NCBI RefSeq assembly: GCF_000935045.1
Contig: NZ_JYKS01000023.1
Span: 1-64,000, forward strand
Source: Pseudomonas sp. 10-1B
GTDB taxonomy: Bacteria; Pseudomonadota; Gammaproteobacteria; Pseudomonadales; Pseudomonadaceae
Length of the DNA stretch: 64,000 nt
Reading direction: 5' to 3'
Below are positions 1-9,197 of the stretch, one piece after another. Within the stretch, counting starts at the first letter, position 1, and the number at the start of each line of letters is the position of its first letter. Both the position numbers and the translations under genes were made by a program. The notes below the pieces were generated by a model that saw only the letters and a list, made by a program, of their open reading frames with translations, made no database searches and was not told the DNA's origin.

Positions 1-211
1 TGAAGCTCAGCACCTGCCGCTTGAAATCGTCGTCATAGCGCTGCCCGTTTGAGCGCGGAGAAAAGCTGGATTTGCTCTGATGGCTTGAAACCCACCGGCG
101 CAGCAAGCTGTAGTCGATACCGAAATGCTGGGCTACCTTGCGGAAGCCTTTATTGCCATCCAGGTAGGCTGAGATGGCTGTGAGCTTGAAATGCTCTGTG
201 TATTTGCCCAT
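1..211 (-). CDS. IS3-family transposase OrfA (helix-turn-helix), partial
   Basis: The frame opens at an ATG at 211-209 and stays open to the window edge, giving the first 70 residues. The start reads MGKYTEHFKLTA and contains a helix-turn-helix of the type GFRKVAQHFGIDYSLLRRWV (about residues 22-41), characteristic of the IS150-group OrfA that binds the IS ends. A GGGGGA-type ribosome site lies just upstream of the start. In this family OrfA is normally joined to OrfB by -1 frameshifting to make the DDE transposase; that part is not visible here. Confidence 0.8.
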   Translation of the reverse strand, partial: MGKYTEHFKLTAISAYLDGNKGFRKVAQHFGIDYSLLRRWVSSHQSKSSFSPRSNGQRYDDDFKRQVLSF

Positions 212-260
212 AGGTCCCCCAAGGGTTGGATTTTTTGTCCAACTTCTTGGGGGCAGTCCA
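1..260 (-). mobile_element. IS3-family (IS150-like) insertion sequence, one end only
   Basis: The left edge of the window holds the OrfA end of an IS3-family element read on the minus strand. Its terminus is taken at 260, where the minus strand begins TGGACTGCCCCCAAG, a typical IS3-type terminal inverted repeat (about 237-260), followed about 25 bases later by the orfA start. The other end, orfB and any target duplication lie outside the window. Immediately beyond the terminus (from 262) a REP sequence starts, so the element abuts REP DNA. Family assignment rests on OrfA similarity and the terminus; whether the element is intact cannot be judged. Confidence 0.8.
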
Positions 261-261
261 A

Positions 262-500
262 TCCTGTGGGAGCAACTGTCTTGTATTGCCTGAACTGGCC
301 TCATCGCCGGCAAGCCAGCTCCCACAGGTACCGCACAATTTTCAAGACCGTGGTGATCCTGTGGGAGCAACTGTCTTGTATTGCCTGGACTGGCCTCATC
401 GCCGGCAAGCCAGCTACCACAGGTATTGCACAGGATTTGAGGTCGACGCGGTCGAGGTGGGAGCTGGCTTGCCGGCGATAGGGCCAGAACAGGCAGCCAG
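262..500. repeat. REP cluster (three units)
   Basis: Three REP-type units lie between the IS end and the response regulator. Two direct copies (about 264-331 and 360-423) each start with CTGTGGGAGCAACTGTCTTG, pass through a GACTGGCCTCATCG stretch and end in the core GCCGGCAAGCCAGCT. An inverted core lies at about 455-493 (GGGAGCTGGCTTGCCGGCGA). The first two belong to the composite variant that recurs at 27.7, 34.35 and 47.2 kb. No coding potential is evident. Confidence 0.9.
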
Positions 501-570
501 ATAACACCAGGATTACAAATCCGTTATCTGCGCCTCGATCCCTTACTCATGCCGTAACATCCTGCCCCTT

Positions 571-593
571 GACCCTGATGTCACTACAGGGTC
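571..593. promoter_or_regulatory. Short inverted repeat upstream of the two-component genes
   Basis: GACCCTG (571-577) and CAGGGTC (587-593) form a perfect 7-bp inverted repeat with a 9-base centre, 35 bases before the response regulator start. It could be an operator or a leader hairpin. There is no T-run to make it a terminator. Nothing else stands out in the stretch 501-627. Confidence 0.35.
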
Positions 594-627
594 GAGAATC
601 GCCTCCTTTCATCACACCGAGCCTCCC

Positions 628-1302
628 ATGCGCCTACTGATCATCGAGGACGAGCTGCGTACCGCCGACTACCTGCAACAGGGCCTGCGCGAGAACGGTT
701 ACGTGGTCGACTGCGCCCACACCGGCATCGACGGCCTGCACCTGGCTCGCCAGCAGCCTTACGACCTGGTCATCCTCGACGTCAACCTGCCCGAACTCGA
801 TGGCTGGAGCGTGCTGCAGCGGCTGCGCGCCGAATCGGCCACGCGCATCATGATGCTCACGGCCCACGGCCGCCTGGCCGACCGAGTCAAGGGCCTGGAC
901 CTGGGGGCCGATGACTACCTGCTCAAGCCCTTCGAGTTCCCTGAACTGCTGGCCCGCATCCGCAGCCTGCTGCGCCGCAACGACCAGCAACTGCAGCCCA
1001 GCACCCTGCGCGTCGCCGACCTGGAGCTGGACCCCGGCCGCCACCGCGCCTACCGCGCCGGGCAGCGGATCGACCTGACCGCCAAGGAATTCGCCTTGCT
1101 GCACCTGCTGATGCGCCAGACTGGCGAAGTGCTGTCGCGTACGCAAATCATCTCGCTGGTATGGGACATGAACTTCGACTGCGACACCAACGTGGTCGAA
1201 GTCTCGATCCGGCGCCTGCGGGCGAAGATCGACCACCCGTTCGACGACAAGCTGATCCATACCCTGCGCGGTGTCGGCTACGTGCTCGAGGCACGCTTTT
1301 GA
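628..1302 (+). CDS. OmpR-family response regulator, heavy-metal (CopR/CzcR) type
   Basis: This 224-residue protein has an N-terminal receiver with acidic pocket E7/D8, phospho-acceptor D51 and conserved K100 (DDYLLKPF). A C-terminal winged helix follows (about 130-224), ending in the RRLRAKID...TLRGVGYVLE motif of OmpR/PhoB DNA-binding domains. Length and sequence fit the CopR/CzcR/IrlR heavy-metal branch. The partner kinase overlaps the stop codon (TTGA), so the two are translationally coupled. No metal efflux or resistance gene is adjacent, so the signal is unknown. Confidence 0.9.
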   Translation: MRLLIIEDELRTADYLQQGLRENGYVVDCAHTGIDGLHLARQQPYDLVILDVNLPELDGWSVLQRLRAESATRIMMLTAHGRLADRVKGLDLGADDYLLKPFEFPELLARIRSLLRRNDQQLQPSTLRVADLELDPGRHRAYRAGQRIDLTAKEFALLHLLMRQTGEVLSRTQIISLVWDMNFDCDTNVVEVSIRRLRAKIDHPFDDKLIHTLRGVGYVLEARF

Positions 1303-2681
1303 AGAACGCCAGCCTGTCGCTGCGGCTGGGCCTGAGCGTGACGCTGATGGGCGCCGCACTGGTGCTGCTGCTGGCCTGCCTGGCCGTGTTCGCCCTGGGC
1401 CACGAACTGGACAGCCGGGCACGCAAGGACCTGACGCGCAAGATGCTGCAGGTCGAGCACAACCTGCGCGTCGACCTGCGCAGCGAGGACCTGGGCAGCC
1501 GCGCCCATCCACTGCTCGACCTGGTAATGGGGCATGACAACCTCAGCCTCAGCATACTGGCCCTGGATGGCCGTCACCCGCACCTGCTCAGCCTCGGGCC
1601 AGCCCTGGAGGCGCAGGTCGGCGAACTGCGCACCGGTACCCGCCTGGCCTTCCATGCCTGGCGCGACAGCAGCGGCAAGCAGATATTCACGGTGACCCGG
1701 CTGATGCGCCTGCGCGACAACACTCCGGTCAAGGTGATGATGTCGCTCGACCGCGCTGACGATAACGCGCTGTTGCAGGCCTACCTGCACTCCACCTTGC
1801 TGGCGTTGCCGCTGCTGTTGGTACTGATTGGTGCGGGCGCCTGGTGGCTGATGCAGCGCGGCCTGAAGCCGCTGCGACACTTCCGGCGCATTGCCGGGCA
1901 GGTGTCGGCCCAGGACCTGCAACATCGCCTGCCTGCTAGCGGCCTGCCGCTGGAACTGGCAGAGCTGGCCAGCAGCATCAACGTGATGCTCGACCGCCTC
2001 GACCAGGGCGTCAGTCAACTGTCGCAATTCTCCGACGATCTGGCCCATGAACTGCGTACGCCATTGAGCAACCTGATGGGCAAGGCGCAGGTGACCCTGG
2101 CCCGGGAACGGGACAACGCGAACTACCGGGAGGTGCTGGAAGACAGCATCGAAGAGCTGACCCGGCTCAACCGTATCATCAACGACATGCTGTTTCTCGC
2201 CCAGGCCAGCCAGCCACAGGCCCAGGTTGCGCTGAAACCCTTGGCGCTGGCTGATGAGGCTGGGCGGGTTGTCGAGCTGTTTGCCTGCAGTGCCGAGCTG
2301 AAAGAGGTTGAGCTGCGGGTTCAGGGCTGGGGGACGGCGCTGGGTGACCGGCTGATGTTTCAGCGGGCGTTATCGAACCTGTTGAGCAATGCCATTCGGC
2401 ACAGTCCGGAGGGTGAGTCGGTCAAGTTGCACATCGAGCGTGCGACCAGCGAAGTACGGCTATCGGTGACGAACCAGGGGCCTGGTATTCCTGCAGAGCA
2501 CCAGCCGCGCTTGTTCGAGCGCTTTTACCGGGAAGGCTCGGGGCGCTCGCGGCTGGAGGGCGGGACTGGGTTGGGGTTGGCGATCGTCAAGTCGATCATG
2601 CAACTGCATGGCGGGCGGGTCGAGGTGAGCAGCAGTCCGTTGGGGCCGACCCGCTTCACTCTGGTGTTTCCTGCCGAGTGA
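1299..2681 (+). CDS. Heavy-metal-type sensor histidine kinase
   Basis: The start is taken as TTG at 1299, overlapping the regulator's stop as TTGA; the next in-frame ATG lies inside the first membrane segment. The product has 460 residues. It shows TM1 (about 11-33), a periplasmic sensor loop (34-163), TM2 (164-184), HAMP, and a HisKA domain with H250 in FSDDLAHELRTPL. An HATPase domain follows with an N box (LSNLLSNAIRHS), GPGIP and GTGLGLAI. The layout is that of the CusS/CopS/IrlS heavy-metal sensor family. It should phosphorylate D51 of the upstream regulator. The inducer is not deducible. Confidence 0.88.
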   Translation: MKNASLSLRLGLSVTLMGAALVLLLACLAVFALGHELDSRARKDLTRKMLQVEHNLRVDLRSEDLGSRAHPLLDLVMGHDNLSLSILALDGRHPHLLSLGPALEAQVGELRTGTRLAFHAWRDSSGKQIFTVTRLMRLRDNTPVKVMMSLDRADDNALLQAYLHSTLLALPLLLVLIGAGAWWLMQRGLKPLRHFRRIAGQVSAQDLQHRLPASGLPLELAELASSINVMLDRLDQGVSQLSQFSDDLAHELRTPLSNLMGKAQVTLARERDNANYREVLEDSIEELTRLNRIINDMLFLAQASQPQAQVALKPLALADEAGRVVELFACSAELKEVELRVQGWGTALGDRLMFQRALSNLLSNAIRHSPEGESVKLHIERATSEVRLSVTNQGPGIPAEHQPRLFERFYREGSGRSRLEGGTGLGLAIVKSIMQLHGGRVEVSSSPLGPTRFTLVFPAE

Positions 2682-2685
2682 TCGG

Positions 2686-2782
2686 CCGCCTGTACCGGCC
2701 CTTTCGCGGGTAAACCCGCTCCTACACAGGTACCACAACCCCTGTAGGAGCGGGTTTACCCGCGAATAGGCCGGTACAGGCG
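2686..2782. repeat. REP pair between convergent genes
   Basis: Two facing arms (CGCGGGTAAACCCGCTCCTA and its inverse) flanked by GTACCGGCC / GGCCGGTAC form a large imperfect hairpin between the convergent kinase gene and pdxJ. It may serve as a bidirectional transcription stop. It belongs to the CGGGTAAACCCG variant of the P. putida REPs. Confidence 0.85.
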
Positions 2783-2791
2783 ACTGACAGA

Positions 2792-3532
2792 TCAGCGCGA
2801 AGCCGCGACGATCAGGGCCTTCATCTCGGCCACAGCAGCCTTGAAACCAACGAACAAGGCATGCGCCACCAGCGCATGGCCAATGTTCAGCTCATTGATA
2901 CCCTTGATCGCCGCCACCGCCTCGACGTTGTGGTAATGCAGACCATGGCCGGCATTGACGATCAGCCCCTGGCCCACGCCAAATGCCACGCCATCAACAA
3001 TACGTTGGAGTTCTGCAGCCACTTCCGTCGGGGTTTCGGCATCGGCATAACGGCCGGTGTGCAGCTCGATGGCCGGCGCCCCCACCCGGTGCGACGCTTC
3101 GATCTGCCGCTCGTCGGCATCGATGAACAGCGACACCTCGGCACCGGTACGTGCCAGGCGCTCCACCGCCGCCTTGATCCGTGCCTCCTGCCCTGCCACA
3201 TCCAGGCCACCTTCGGTGGTCAACTCCTGACGAGTCTCGGGCACCAGGCAGATGTGCGCCGGGCGAATCTTCTCGGCAAAGGCCATCATCTCTTCGGTGA
3301 CGCCCATTTCGAAGTTCATGCGGGTCTGCAGTACATCCTTGAGCAGCAGCACGTCGCGCTCCTGGATGTGCCGGCGGTCTTCGCGCAGGTGCACGGTGAT
3401 GCCATCGGCGCCTGCTTCCTCGGCATCCAGGGCAGCCTTGACCGGGTCAGGGTAACGCGTGCCCCGGGCCTGGCGCAGGGTCGCCACGTGGTCGATGTTT
3501 ACGCCGAGAAGCATGCGGTTGCTGTGAGTCAC
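2792..3532 (-). CDS. pdxJ: Pyridoxine 5'-phosphate synthase PdxJ
   Basis: PdxJ condenses 3-amino-2-oxopropyl phosphate with 1-deoxyxylulose 5-phosphate to give pyridoxine 5'-phosphate, the last ring-forming step of DXP-dependent vitamin B6 synthesis. The 246-residue product is typical in length. It carries the opening [18 protein letters not shown], the HLREDRRHI loop (H48), the NFEMG segment with its active-site glutamate, and the GHGLHYHN phosphate/His motif near the C-terminus. It sits 43 bases downstream of recO, matching the conserved rnc-era-recO-pdxJ order. Confidence 0.97.
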   Translation of the reverse strand: MTHSNRMLLGVNIDHVATLRQARGTRYPDPVKAALDAEEAGADGITVHLREDRRHIQERDVLLLKDVLQTRMNFEMGVTEEMMAFAEKIRPAHICLVPETRQELTTEGGLDVAGQEARIKAAVERLARTGAEVSLFIDADERQIEASHRVGAPAIELHTGRYADAETPTEVAAELQRIVDGVAFGVGQGLIVNAGHGLHYHNVEAVAAIKGINELNIGHALVAHALFVGFKAAVAEMKALIVAASR

Positions 3533-3575
3533 GAAAGGCTCTCCTGAAGGTTGAGCCCCACAGCATACGTCGTGA

Positions 3576-4259
3576 TCAGCGCTTGCGAAACAGTTCCCGG
3601 CTGACCAGTGGCTTGGCGCCCAAGTGCACCGCCAGTGCCTGGCGCATCAGGCGCTTGGCGGCGAGCAAGGCGCCTGGGGCATCCCAGTCGGCTTCGGCCA
3701 GGGCCAGCAGTTCGGTGCCGCGGAACAGCCCCGGCTGCACCAGCTCGACCCGCTCCAGACCGGCATCCACGCGCAAGCGGTACAGCCCTTCGGCCGCGAT
3801 CGGTTGGTCGTTGACGTCGTGGTTCAAGGAAAACCCATAACCGAGCTCGTCCAGCAGCCGCCATTCGAACGAGCGCAGCAAAGGCTCCAGCGGGCGGCCT
3901 TCGGCCAGGGCCTGCAAGGTCAGGGTGTAGTGTTCGAAAAGTGCCGGAAACGGCGCTTCGGCGGGCAGCAGGCGCATCAGCAGCTCATTCAGGTACAGCC
4001 CGCTGAACAGCGCATCGCCATGCAGCCAGGCGGCGATGCCGGCGCTGTCCATGCGCCCGACATTCTTCAGCTCACCGCGTCCGCGCAGCTCAAGCTCCAG
4101 CGGCACGAACGGCCGCACCAGGCTGCCACCCTTGCCGCGCGCGCGGCGCAGCACCGCGCGCATGCGGCCCTGCGGGGTGAAGAAGTCCACCAGCGCGCTG
4201 GTTTCCTTATAGGCACGGCTGTGCAGCACGTAGGCTGGCTGGCCGACAGGTTGTTCCAT
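3576..4259 (-). CDS. recO: DNA repair/recombination mediator RecO
   Basis: RecO works with RecR and RecF to load RecA onto SSB-coated single-stranded DNA. The 227-residue product has the N-terminal OB-fold start [20 protein letters not shown] and the [17 protein letters not shown] segment typical of proteobacterial RecO, then the helical C-terminal part. Cysteine zinc ligands are absent, as in other gammaproteobacterial RecO. It belongs to the era-recO-pdxJ string, but a 172-base REP-containing gap separates it from era. Confidence 0.95.
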   Translation of the reverse strand: MEQPVGQPAYVLHSRAYKETSALVDFFTPQGRMRAVLRRARGKGGSLVRPFVPLELELRGRGELKNVGRMDSAGIAAWLHGDALFSGLYLNELLMRLLPAEAPFPALFEHYTLTLQALAEGRPLEPLLRSFEWRLLDELGYGFSLNHDVNDQPIAAEGLYRLRVDAGLERVELVQPGLFRGTELLALAEADWDAPGALLAAKRLMRQALAVHLGAKPLVSRELFRKR

Positions 4260-4299
4260 GAAAGGTCACTTTACTCCCTGCGGCCTGGGAAAACTGCAC

Positions 4300-4423
4300 A
4301 TTGGGGCTGCTCTGCAGCCCATCGTCGCGGTTCGTCGCCACGACAAGCCAGCTCCCACAGGTGCTGCGATGCGGTCGGGGTGGGAGCTGGCTTGCCGGCG
4401 ATGGGCCGCACAGCGGCCCCAAC
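4300..4423. repeat. REP pair between era and recO
   Basis: Two inverted REP cores (CAAGCCAGCTCCCACAGG near 4342 and GGGAGCTGGCTTGCCGGCGA near 4381) are flanked by matching outer arms TTGGGGCTGC / GGCGGCCCCAA-like. The element lies inside the era-recO transcription unit. It may therefore act as a stabilising or attenuating hairpin between era and recO messages. Confidence 0.85.
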
Positions 4424-4431
4424 AGTATTGC

Positions 4432-5340
4432 CTACAGGTCGCCGTAGCCCAGCGAACGCAGGGCGCGCTCGTCGTCGGACCAGCCGCCCTTCACCTTGAC
4501 CCACAGGTTGAGCATGACCTTGGAGTCGAACAGCACTTCCATGTCCTTGCGCGCCTCGGAGCCAATGCGCTTGATGCGCTCGCCCTTGTCGCCAATGATG
4601 ATCTTCTTCTGGCCGTCACGTTCGACCAGGATCAGCGCATGGATGTGCAGCACATGCCCCTGCTGCTTGAATTCCTCGATCTCCACGGTGATCTGGTAGG
4701 GCAGCTCCGCACCCAGCTGGCGCATGATCTTCTCACGCACCAGTTCGGCGGCCAGGAAACGGCTGCTGCGGTCGGTGATCTGGTCTTCCGGGAAGAAGTG
4801 ATCGTTCTCCGGCAGGTGCTTGGCGATCTGGGCTTCCAGCGCTTCGAGGTTGTGCCCCTGCTGCGCGGAAATCGGCATCACCTCGGCGTTCGGCAGTTGT
4901 TCCTGCAGCCACTGCAGGTGCGGGATCAGCTCGGCCTTCTCTTCCATGCGGTCGGTCTTGTTGACCGCGATGATCAGCGGACCGGTCACGTACTGCACAC
5001 GCTCCAGCACCAGTTGGTCCTCGTCGGTCCACTTGGTGCGGTCAACCACGAAGATCACCACGTCGACGTCCTTCAGGGCCGCCGAGGCATTGCGGTTCAT
5101 GTAGCGGTTCAGGGCCTTGTCGTTGGCCTTGTGCATACCGGGGGTATCGACATAGATCGCCTGCACATCACCCTCGGTCTTGATGCCGAGCATGTTGTGC
5201 CGGGTGGTCTGCGGCTTGCGCGAGGTGATCGCCAGCTTCTGCCCGAGGATGTGGTTGAGCAGGGTCGACTTGCCCACGTTGGGGCGGCCGACAATGGCCA
5301 CGTAGCCGCAGCGGGTCGGGTTGCTATCAGTCATTGCCAT
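4432..5340 (-). CDS. era: Era GTPase, 30S ribosome assembly
   Basis: Era is a KH-domain GTPase that binds the 3' end of 16S rRNA and helps mature the 30S subunit. The 302-residue sequence shows G1 GRPNVGKS (residues 18-25), the switch region [11 protein letters not shown]3 DTPGMH, G4 NKTD and a C-terminal KH domain ([19 protein letters not shown]). Its start codon lies inside the end of rnc (14-base overlap), the classic coupled rnc-era arrangement. Confidence 0.98.
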   Translation of the reverse strand: MAMTDSNPTRCGYVAIVGRPNVGKSTLLNHILGQKLAITSRKPQTTRHNMLGIKTEGDVQAIYVDTPGMHKANDKALNRYMNRNASAALKDVDVVIFVVDRTKWTDEDQLVLERVQYVTGPLIIAVNKTDRMEEKAELIPHLQWLQEQLPNAEVMPISAQQGHNLEALEAQIAKHLPENDHFFPEDQITDRSSRFLAAELVREKIMRQLGAELPYQITVEIEEFKQQGHVLHIHALILVERDGQKKIIIGDKGERIKRIGSEARKDMEVLFDSKVMLNLWVKVKGGWSDDERALRSLGYGDL

Positions 5341-6016
5341 TCTCCACGCCCAGGGCGATCAGTGCAGACGCGGCGGCAACTTGCTCGGCAATACGCCGGC
5401 TAACGCCCTGGCCACGGCTCTTGTTGTTCAGCAGCACCACTTCGCATTCGACGAAGAAAGTCCGGCAGTGCGGTTCACCCTGGATGTCCACCACTTCGTA
5501 TCGCGGCAGCTCACAGCTGCGCGACTGCAGGAACTCTTGCAGGCGGGTTTTCGGGTCCTTGTTGGTGTCGACCAGGGTCAAGCCTTCGAACTCGTCGGCC
5601 AGCCAGGCCAGCACGCGTTCCCTGGCCGTTTCCATGTCGGCGTCCAGGTAGATGGCGCCAATCAGCGCCTCCAGGGCATCGGCAAGGATCGACTCGCGGC
5701 GGAAGCCGCCACTCTTGAGCTCACCCGAACCCAGGCGCAGGTAATCACCCAGGTCGAAACCACGAGCCAGACGGGCCAGGGTCTCGCCCTTGACCAGGCG
5801 TGCGCGCAGGCGCGACAGCTGGCCTTCGCGGGCCTGCGGAAAGCGCTCGAACAGCGCCTCGCCGGCGACGAAGTTGAGAATGGCGTCACCGAGGAACTCC
5901 AGGCGCTCATTGTTGCGCCCGGCGTAGCTGCGATGAGTCAGCGCCAGGAGCATCTGGTCCTGGTTCTTGAAGGTGTAACCGAGCTTTCGCTCCAGACGGG
6001 CAAGGGAAGCACTCAT
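5327..6016 (-). CDS. rnc: Ribonuclease III
   Basis: RNase III cleaves double-stranded RNA, processing the rRNA precursor and some mRNAs. The 229-residue protein has the family signature ERLEFLGDA (residues 37-45, with catalytic D44), a second acidic cluster near [15 protein letters not shown], and a C-terminal dsRNA-binding domain ending with [15 protein letters not shown]. It follows lepB after a 163-base leader containing two strong hairpins. The DUF4845 gene that I recall between lepB and rnc in P. aeruginosa is missing here. Confidence 0.97.
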   Translation of the reverse strand: MSASLARLERKLGYTFKNQDQMLLALTHRSYAGRNNERLEFLGDAILNFVAGEALFERFPQAREGQLSRLRARLVKGETLARLARGFDLGDYLRLGSGELKSGGFRRESILADALEALIGAIYLDADMETARERVLAWLADEFEGLTLVDTNKDPKTRLQEFLQSRSCELPRYEVVDIQGEPHCRTFFVECEVVLLNNKSRGQGVSRRIAEQVAAASALIALGVENGND

Positions 6017-6084
6017 GGGGCCACCCGTTCATTGTTCAACGCGTTGTTCAAATCAACATCCTGAAAGACTGTTTGGCTGTGGTC

Positions 6085-6174
6085 CGCCGCGCGATGTGCG
6101 GCGAATCTCCCGATCCCTGAGAACACAGCCTATGTCAGAAATGCATTCGGCGCTGTCTGCTGGACAGCGCCGAA
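6085..6174 (-). promoter_or_regulatory. Double hairpin in the rnc leader
   Basis: In the 163-base lepB-rnc gap there is a perfect 12-bp stem (TTCGGCGCTGTC at 6146-6157 with GACAGCGCCGAA at 6163-6174, loop of 5). A 6-bp GC stem (CGCCGC/GCGGCG) lies at 6085-6103. Neither is followed by a T-run in the direction of transcription, so they are poor terminators. They sit where E. coli has its RNase III autoregulatory stem-loops, so a similar role is inferred. Confidence 0.5.
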
Positions 6175-6179
6175 GGGTA

Positions 6180-7034
6180 TCAATGGATCAGGCCGACCCG
6201 CGACAGGTTGGGCATGTGGCTGAGCTTGGGCTCTGGCCAGCTCATCCACACCGCGAAGGCCTTGCCGACGATGTTCCGGTCCGGAACCATGCCATGCAGC
6301 TCCTTGGGAATGTTCGGGTCATCCCAGTAGCGGCTGTCGTTGGAGTTGTCGCGGTTGTCGCCCATCATGAAGTAATGGCCTGCCGGCACGGTCCATTGCT
6401 GGTCCGGCGGCATGCGATAACGGCTCATCTCCTTGCGGATCAGGTGTTCGGCCTCGCCGAGCTTTTCCTTGTACAGCTGGGCGCTGCCCAGGGTGCCCGG
6501 CTCGGTGCCCACCAGTTGTTCGGCAATCGGCTGGCCGTTGACGAACAGCCGCTTGTCGCTGGTGTAGCGGACCTGGTCGCCCGGCAGGCCGACCACGCGC
6601 TTGATGTAGTTGACGTTCGGGTCGCTCGGGTAGCGGAACACCATCACATCACCGCGTTGCGGGTCACCCACCTCGATGACCTTCTTGTCGATCACCGGCA
6701 GGCGAATGCCGTACGAGAACTTGTTCACCAGGATGAAGTCGCCTACTTCCAGGGTCGGCTTCATCGACCCCGAAGGGATCTGGAACGGCTCGACCAGGAA
6801 CGAGCGCAGCACCAGCACGATGAACAGCACCGGGAAGAACGACTTACCGTACTCGACCAGCAACGGCTCCTTGCCCAGGCGCTCGACCACCGCTACCTCG
6901 GGCTGGCTGACGCTGCCCTGGTAGTTGGCGATTGCCGCGCGCCGGCGCGGGGCCAGGAACAGCAGGTCGATCAAGCCCAGCAGACCGCAGACGAAGACGG
7001 CGATGACTAGCAACAGCGGGAAATTTAGCGACAT
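6180..7034 (-). CDS. lepB: Signal peptidase I
   Basis: LepB removes signal peptides from exported preproteins at the outer face of the inner membrane. The 284-residue protein has TM1 (about 4-26), a short cytoplasmic stretch and TM2 (about 66-80). The catalytic serine is S90 in IPSGSMKPTL and the general base is K145 in YIKRVVGLPGD. The C-terminal GDNRDNSNDSR box is also present. It lies 5 bases after lepA stop, forming the lepA-lepB operon. Confidence 0.98.
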   Translation of the reverse strand: MSLNFPLLLVIAVFVCGLLGLIDLLFLAPRRRAAIANYQGSVSQPEVAVVERLGKEPLLVEYGKSFFPVLFIVLVLRSFLVEPFQIPSGSMKPTLEVGDFILVNKFSYGIRLPVIDKKVIEVGDPQRGDVMVFRYPSDPNVNYIKRVVGLPGDQVRYTSDKRLFVNGQPIAEQLVGTEPGTLGSAQLYKEKLGEAEHLIRKEMSRYRMPPDQQWTVPAGHYFMMGDNRDNSNDSRYWDDPNIPKELHGMVPDRNIVGKAFAVWMSWPEPKLSHMPNLSRVGLIH

Positions 7035-7039
7035 AGGAC

Positions 7040-8839
7040 CTAGCTATCCAACCTGAGCACGGCGAGGAAGGCTTCTTGTGGAATTTCCACGTTGCCCACC
7101 TGTTTCATGCGTTTCTTACCGGCCTTCTGCTTCTCCAGCAGTTTTTTCTTACGGCTGACGTCACCACCGTAGCACTTGGCCAGTACGTTCTTTCTGAGCG
7201 CCTTGACGGTTGTACGCGCGATGATCTGGCCGCCGATGGCTGCCTGGATCGCCACGTCGAACATCTGCCGCGGGATCAGTTCCTTCATCTTCTCGGTCAA
7301 CGCACGGCCTTTGTAGGCCGCGTTGTCGCGGTGCACGATCAGTGCCAGGGCATCGACCTTGTCGCCGTTGATCAGTACGTCCAGCTTGACCAGGTTGGCC
7401 GACTGGTAGCGGTCGAAATGATAGTCCAGCGAAGCATAGCCGCGGCTGGTGGACTTGAGACGGTCGAAGAAGTCCAGTACCACTTCGTTCATCGGCAGGT
7501 CATAGCGCACCTGCACCTGGCTGCCGAGGAACTGCATGTCGCGCTGCACGCCACGCTTCTCGATGCACAGGGTAATGACGTTGCCCAGGTGCTCCTGCGG
7601 CACCAGGATGGTGGCGGTGACGATCGGCTCGCGGAAGTCGGCGACCGCCGAGACGTCTGGCAGCTTCGACGGGTTGTCGACGGTGATGGTCTCGCCGGTT
7701 TTCAGTTCCAGCTCGTAGATCACGCTTGGCGCGGTGGTGATCAGGTCCAGGTCGTATTCGCGCTCCAGGCGCTCCTGGATGATCTCCATGTGCAGCATGC
7801 CGAGGAAGCCGCAACGGAAGCCGAAGCCCAAGGCATCGGAGCTTTCCGGCATGTACTGCAGCGACGAGTCGTTCAGGGTCAGCTTCTGCAGTGCATCGCG
7901 GAAGTCCTCGAAGTCGTCGGAACTGACCGGGAACAGGCCGGCGTAGACCTGCGGCTGGATCTTCTTGAAGCCTGGCAGCACTTCGACCTCAGGGGTCGAG
8001 GACAGGGTCAGGGTGTCACCCACCGGGGCCCCGTGAATGTCCTTGATGCTGGCGATGATGAAGCCTACTTCACCGGCCTTCAGATCGGCGGTCTGGGTGT
8101 GTTTCGGAGTGAACACACCGACGCTGTCGACCAGGTGCACCTTGCCGGTGGACTTGACCAGAATCTTGTCGCCTTTCTTGACGCGGCCCTGGCGCACACG
8201 CACCAGCGAGACCACACCCAGGTAGTTGTCGAACCAGGAGTCGATGATCAGCGCCTGCAGCGGCGCATCGATCTCGCCTTCCGGCGCGGGGATAGAGTGC
8301 ACCAGGCGCTCGAGTACCTCGTCCACGCCCATGCCGCTCTTGGCGCTGCACGCCACCGCGTCGGTGGCGTCGATGCCGATGATCTTCTCGATTTCGTCCT
8401 TGACGCGGTCCGGGTCAGCCTGGGGCAGGTCCATCTTGTTCAGTACCGGCATGACCTCCAGGCCCTGCTCGATGGCGGTGTAGCAGTTGGCCACCGACTG
8501 CGCTTCCACGCCCTGGCCGGCGTCGACCACCAGCAACGCACCTTCACAGGCTGCCAGCGAGCGCGAGACTTCGTAGGTGAAGTCAACGTGGCCGGGGGTG
8601 TCGATGAAGTTCAGCTGGTAGGTCTTGCCATCCTGCGCCTTGTAGTGAAGCGTGACGCTGTGGGCTTTGATGGTGATACCGCGTTCGCGCTCCAGGTCCA
8701 TGGAGTCCAGTACCTGGGCTTCCATTTCGCGAGCCGTCAGGCCACCGCACATCTGGATGAAACGGTCGGCCAGCGTCGACTTGCCATGGTCGATGTGGGC
8801 GATGATGGAGAAATTGCGGATATGACTCAAATCACTCAC
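7040..8839 (-). CDS. lepA: Elongation factor 4 (LepA) GTPase
   Basis: LepA/EF4 is a ribosome-dependent GTPase related to EF-G that affects initiation and ribosome biogenesis. The 599-residue length is standard. It has G1 AHIDHGKST, the switch I ERERGIT box, G3 DTPGHVDF, G4 NKMD, and the LepA-specific C-terminal domain ending [14 protein letters not shown]. It precedes lepB with 5 bases between them. A 358-base gap with nested inverted repeats separates it from mucD upstream. Confidence 0.98.
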   Translation of the reverse strand: MSDLSHIRNFSIIAHIDHGKSTLADRFIQMCGGLTAREMEAQVLDSMDLERERGITIKAHSVTLHYKAQDGKTYQLNFIDTPGHVDFTYEVSRSLAACEGALLVVDAGQGVEAQSVANCYTAIEQGLEVMPVLNKMDLPQADPDRVKDEIEKIIGIDATDAVACSAKSGMGVDEVLERLVHSIPAPEGEIDAPLQALIIDSWFDNYLGVVSLVRVRQGRVKKGDKILVKSTGKVHLVDSVGVFTPKHTQTADLKAGEVGFIIASIKDIHGAPVGDTLTLSSTPEVEVLPGFKKIQPQVYAGLFPVSSDDFEDFRDALQKLTLNDSSLQYMPESSDALGFGFRCGFLGMLHMEIIQERLEREYDLDLITTAPSVIYELELKTGETITVDNPSKLPDVSAVADFREPIVTATILVPQEHLGNVITLCIEKRGVQRDMQFLGSQVQVRYDLPMNEVVLDFFDRLKSTSRGYASLDYHFDRYQSANLVKLDVLINGDKVDALALIVHRDNAAYKGRALTEKMKELIPRQMFDVAIQAAIGGQIIARTTVKALRKNVLAKCYGGDVSRKKKLLEKQKAGKKRMKQVGNVEIPQEAFLAVLRLDS

Positions 8840-8996
8840 GGGTCAACACTCGAAAAGGCTGCGAGCCGGACGCCCGCCGAAAAATAGCCGGGAATTGTAC
8901 CTCAAGCCGCAGGGATATGGGAGATTCCTCTATCGGGCTAAATGTTTCCCCCTTCAATGAATGCTCCTCGACAGACGAACTTGCCCGCTCCTGCAA

Positions 8997-9178
8997 GAAA
9001 AAGGGCAACTTCGGCTTAATGCCAGTCAGTCAAGCGATTTGGGGCCGCTTTGCGGCCCATCGCCGGCAAGCCAGCTCCCACAGCTGTGGGAGCTGGCTTG
9101 CCGGCGATGGGCTGCGCAGCAGCCCCAATGTGCCTCAGTAGGCTCAACTGGCTTGGCATTAAGCCGAAGCTGCCCTTT
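8997..9178. repeat. Nested inverted repeats around a REP, mucD-lepA gap
   Basis: Outer arms AAAAAGGGCAACTTCGGCTT... (8998 on) and its inverse complement ending near 9178 match over about 27 bases with one mismatch. Inside them lie GGGGCCGCTTTGCGGCCC (9041 on) and two back-to-back REP cores (9061-9109) meeting at CAGCTGTG. The whole 180-base segment could fold into one long hairpin in the mucD-to-lepA transcript. The remaining bases of the 8840-9197 gap hold no gene that I can support. Confidence 0.8.
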
Positions 9179-9197
9179 TTCCTACCGGTCAACCAGC

